Below, one piece after another: positions 6,993 through 8,013 of a stretch of DNA of 8,013 nucleotides. Numbering within the stretch: position 1 is the first letter of the stretch; each line of letters opens with the position of its first letter. Below the pieces are notes generated by a model that saw only the letters and a program-made list of their open reading frames with translations, ran no database searches and was not told where the DNA came from. Source of the DNA: a bacterium. Its GTDB lineage: Bacteria > Actinomycetota > Acidimicrobiia > UBA5794 > ZC4RG35. The stretch spans positions 1-8,013 of the forward strand of contig JAPPKR010000158.1 in the NCBI GenBank assembly GCA_028819835.1, in the 5' to 3' direction. A program made the translations under genes and the position numbers.

Positions 6993-7876
6993 TACCTGAT
7001 CGGTTGTCCTTTCGACCTGGGGTCGATCACGTCTCTCAGCCCGTCGCCGAAGAGGTTGGTGGCAAACACTGTAATGGCCAGCGCCACCCCGGGGAAGAAC
7101 GCCGTCCACCACGAGAGGGCCAGGAATTGGCGTCCGTCCTGGATCATGGTTCCCCACTCCGCGGTGGGTGGTGGAATACCAAGTCCCAGAAAGCTCAGCG
7201 CCGCACCGGCCAGGATGGCCCCGGCCACGTGAATGGTCATCATCACCAGGATGGGCGGGAACACCCGGTAGATGATGTGGCGGAACAGCACCCGTCGGTC
7301 GCTGGCGCCGATCGCCACGGCGGTTTGCACGAACGGCGCCTCCTTGGCCTGGATAACCTGGCCGCGGGCCATGCGGATATAGAACGGGATTCCCGACAGA
7401 CCCAGGGCCAGGGAGACGCTCCACAGCCCCGGTCCCAGCACCGCCACCACCGTCAGGGCCAAGAGGATGGGAGGGAACGCCAGGGCGAGGTCCACGAAAC
7501 GGGTCATCAGCAGGTCGGCCCACCTCCCGTAGTAACCGATGATCATCCCCGCCGTGGTTCCGATGATCGATGAGATCAACATCGGCACCAATCCCATGAT
7601 CAGCGAGGGTCGGGCCCCGTGGATCACCCGGCTGAACACGTCCCGCCCCAGTTGGTCGGTACCCATCCAATGGTCGCCGCTGGGGGGTAGGAGAGCGTTG
7701 ACCGGGTCGGTGTCGACCGGATCGAAGGGAGCCAGCCAGTCTGCGAAAAGGGCTGCGATCAACACCAATGCGAACAGGGTGCCACCCACCACCACCGAGC
7801 GATGGGACAGGAGTCGCCTCCAGACACCAACGGTGGTCTCGGTCAGTGGAGCCGGGGCAGGAGTGGCGTCAAGCAT
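6992..7876 (-). CDS. DppC/OppC-type ABC transporter permease
   Basis: Inner-membrane permease of a peptide/nickel/opine-class importer; it forms a heterodimer with the DppB-type protein encoded just upstream. At 294 residues it has the normal length. Order of features: cytoplasmic N-terminus, first helix at about 28-47, the periplasmic stretch WMGTDQLGRDVFSRVIHGAR (70-89) that is a hallmark of the DppC group, five more helices, and the cytoplasmic EAA loop from about 179 (EAPFVQTAVAIGAS) to 205, which docks on the ATPase. The C-terminus ends in the typical FGDGLRDVIDPR. Its ATG follows the upstream stop codon after three bases, and its TAA overlaps the SDR start, so all three genes are probably one operon. 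No ATPase gene is on this strand in the window; the DppF-type ATPase at 3377 is the nearest. Confidence 0.96.
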
Positions 7877-7879
7877 TTA

Positions 7880-8013
7880 TCAGGTCGTTCCCAATTTGAC
7901 CCGCGGATCCAGGACTCGGTAGAAGATGTCCACGATCACGTTGATCAGCACGAAAATGGAGGCCAGGATCAGGATGGATCCCTGCAGGACCGCCAGTTCG
8001 CGTTGGAGGATGC
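7880..8013 (-). CDS. DppB/OppB-type ABC transporter permease, C-terminal fragment (cut by window edge)
   Basis: The last 43 codons and stop of a gene entering from the right edge. The fragment contains one hydrophobic helix (GSILILASIFVLINVIVDIF) followed by YRVLDPRVKLG. A final helix with an Asn-x3-Asp pattern and the ending LDPR-x-G are the standard C-terminus of DppB-type permeases. The TGA is separated by three bases (TAA) from the DppC ATG. Identity is inferred from a short but distinctive end plus the adjoining DppC gene. Confidence 0.85.
   Translation of the reverse strand, partial: ILQRELAVLQGSILILASIFVLINVIVDIFYRVLDPRVKLGTT

Noticed and set aside
6993..7670. Upstream extension of the SDR frame to 481 codons, which could suggest a fusion protein
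   Set aside because: The extra part reads through the DppC permease gene in the wrong frame and is low-complexity Gly/Arg/Pro; the SDR begins naturally at the ATG at 6992 with MEQRVAIVTGG.

Overview
The window is GC-rich, densely packed bacterial DNA with no RNA gene, insertion sequence, CRISPR array or stretch over about 120 bases without a gene. The caa3-type oxidase, its subunit I with a long periplasmic insert and two extra C-terminal helices, the GC-rich codon use and start signals that lack strong Shine-Dalgarno sites fit a deep-branching actinobacterium, perhaps of the Acidimicrobiia. That placement is inference from protein style; a Chloroflexota-like host is not excluded.

Left part (1-3324, minus strand): an aerobic respiration operon in the order ctaC-ctaD-ctaE. 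Subunit II is a lipoprotein with a CuA centre and a fused C-terminal cytochrome c. Subunit I carries all haem, CuB and proton-channel residues of an A-type haem-copper oxidase. Only the first 26 codons of subunit III lie in the window. Upstream of ctaC there is a promoter-like pair (TTGGGA, 17 bases, TATCAT) and a 21-codon leader frame overlapping an internal ATG by ATGA. Together these argue that ctaC starts at 3262 rather than at the ATG at 3310.

Middle part (3377-6172, plus strand): a divergent three-gene operon. It encodes a DppF/OppF-type ABC transporter ATPase, a galactose-mutarotase-like (aldose 1-epimerase fold) protein joined to it by an ATGA overlap, and an SMP-30/gluconolactonase-family lactonase 16 bases further on behind a good ribosome binding site.

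Right part (6225-8013, minus strand): a converging operon with the end of a DppB-type permease, a complete DppC-type permease and a classical SDR dehydrogenase, all with tiny gaps or 1-base overlaps. A hairpin at the converging gene ends overlaps the SDR stop codon.

The middle and right parts read together as a sugar (or sugar-derivative) uptake and oxidation cassette: Opp/Dpp-family import, anomer interconversion by the mutarotase-like protein, oxidation of the aldose to a lactone by the SDR, and hydrolysis by the lactonase. Each family assignment is well supported; the joint pathway and its substrate are inference. No mobile or defence system is visible. The most useful leads are the oxidative sugar cassette with its split transporter, the ctaC start region, and the SDR with Asp at the usual catalytic Asn position.
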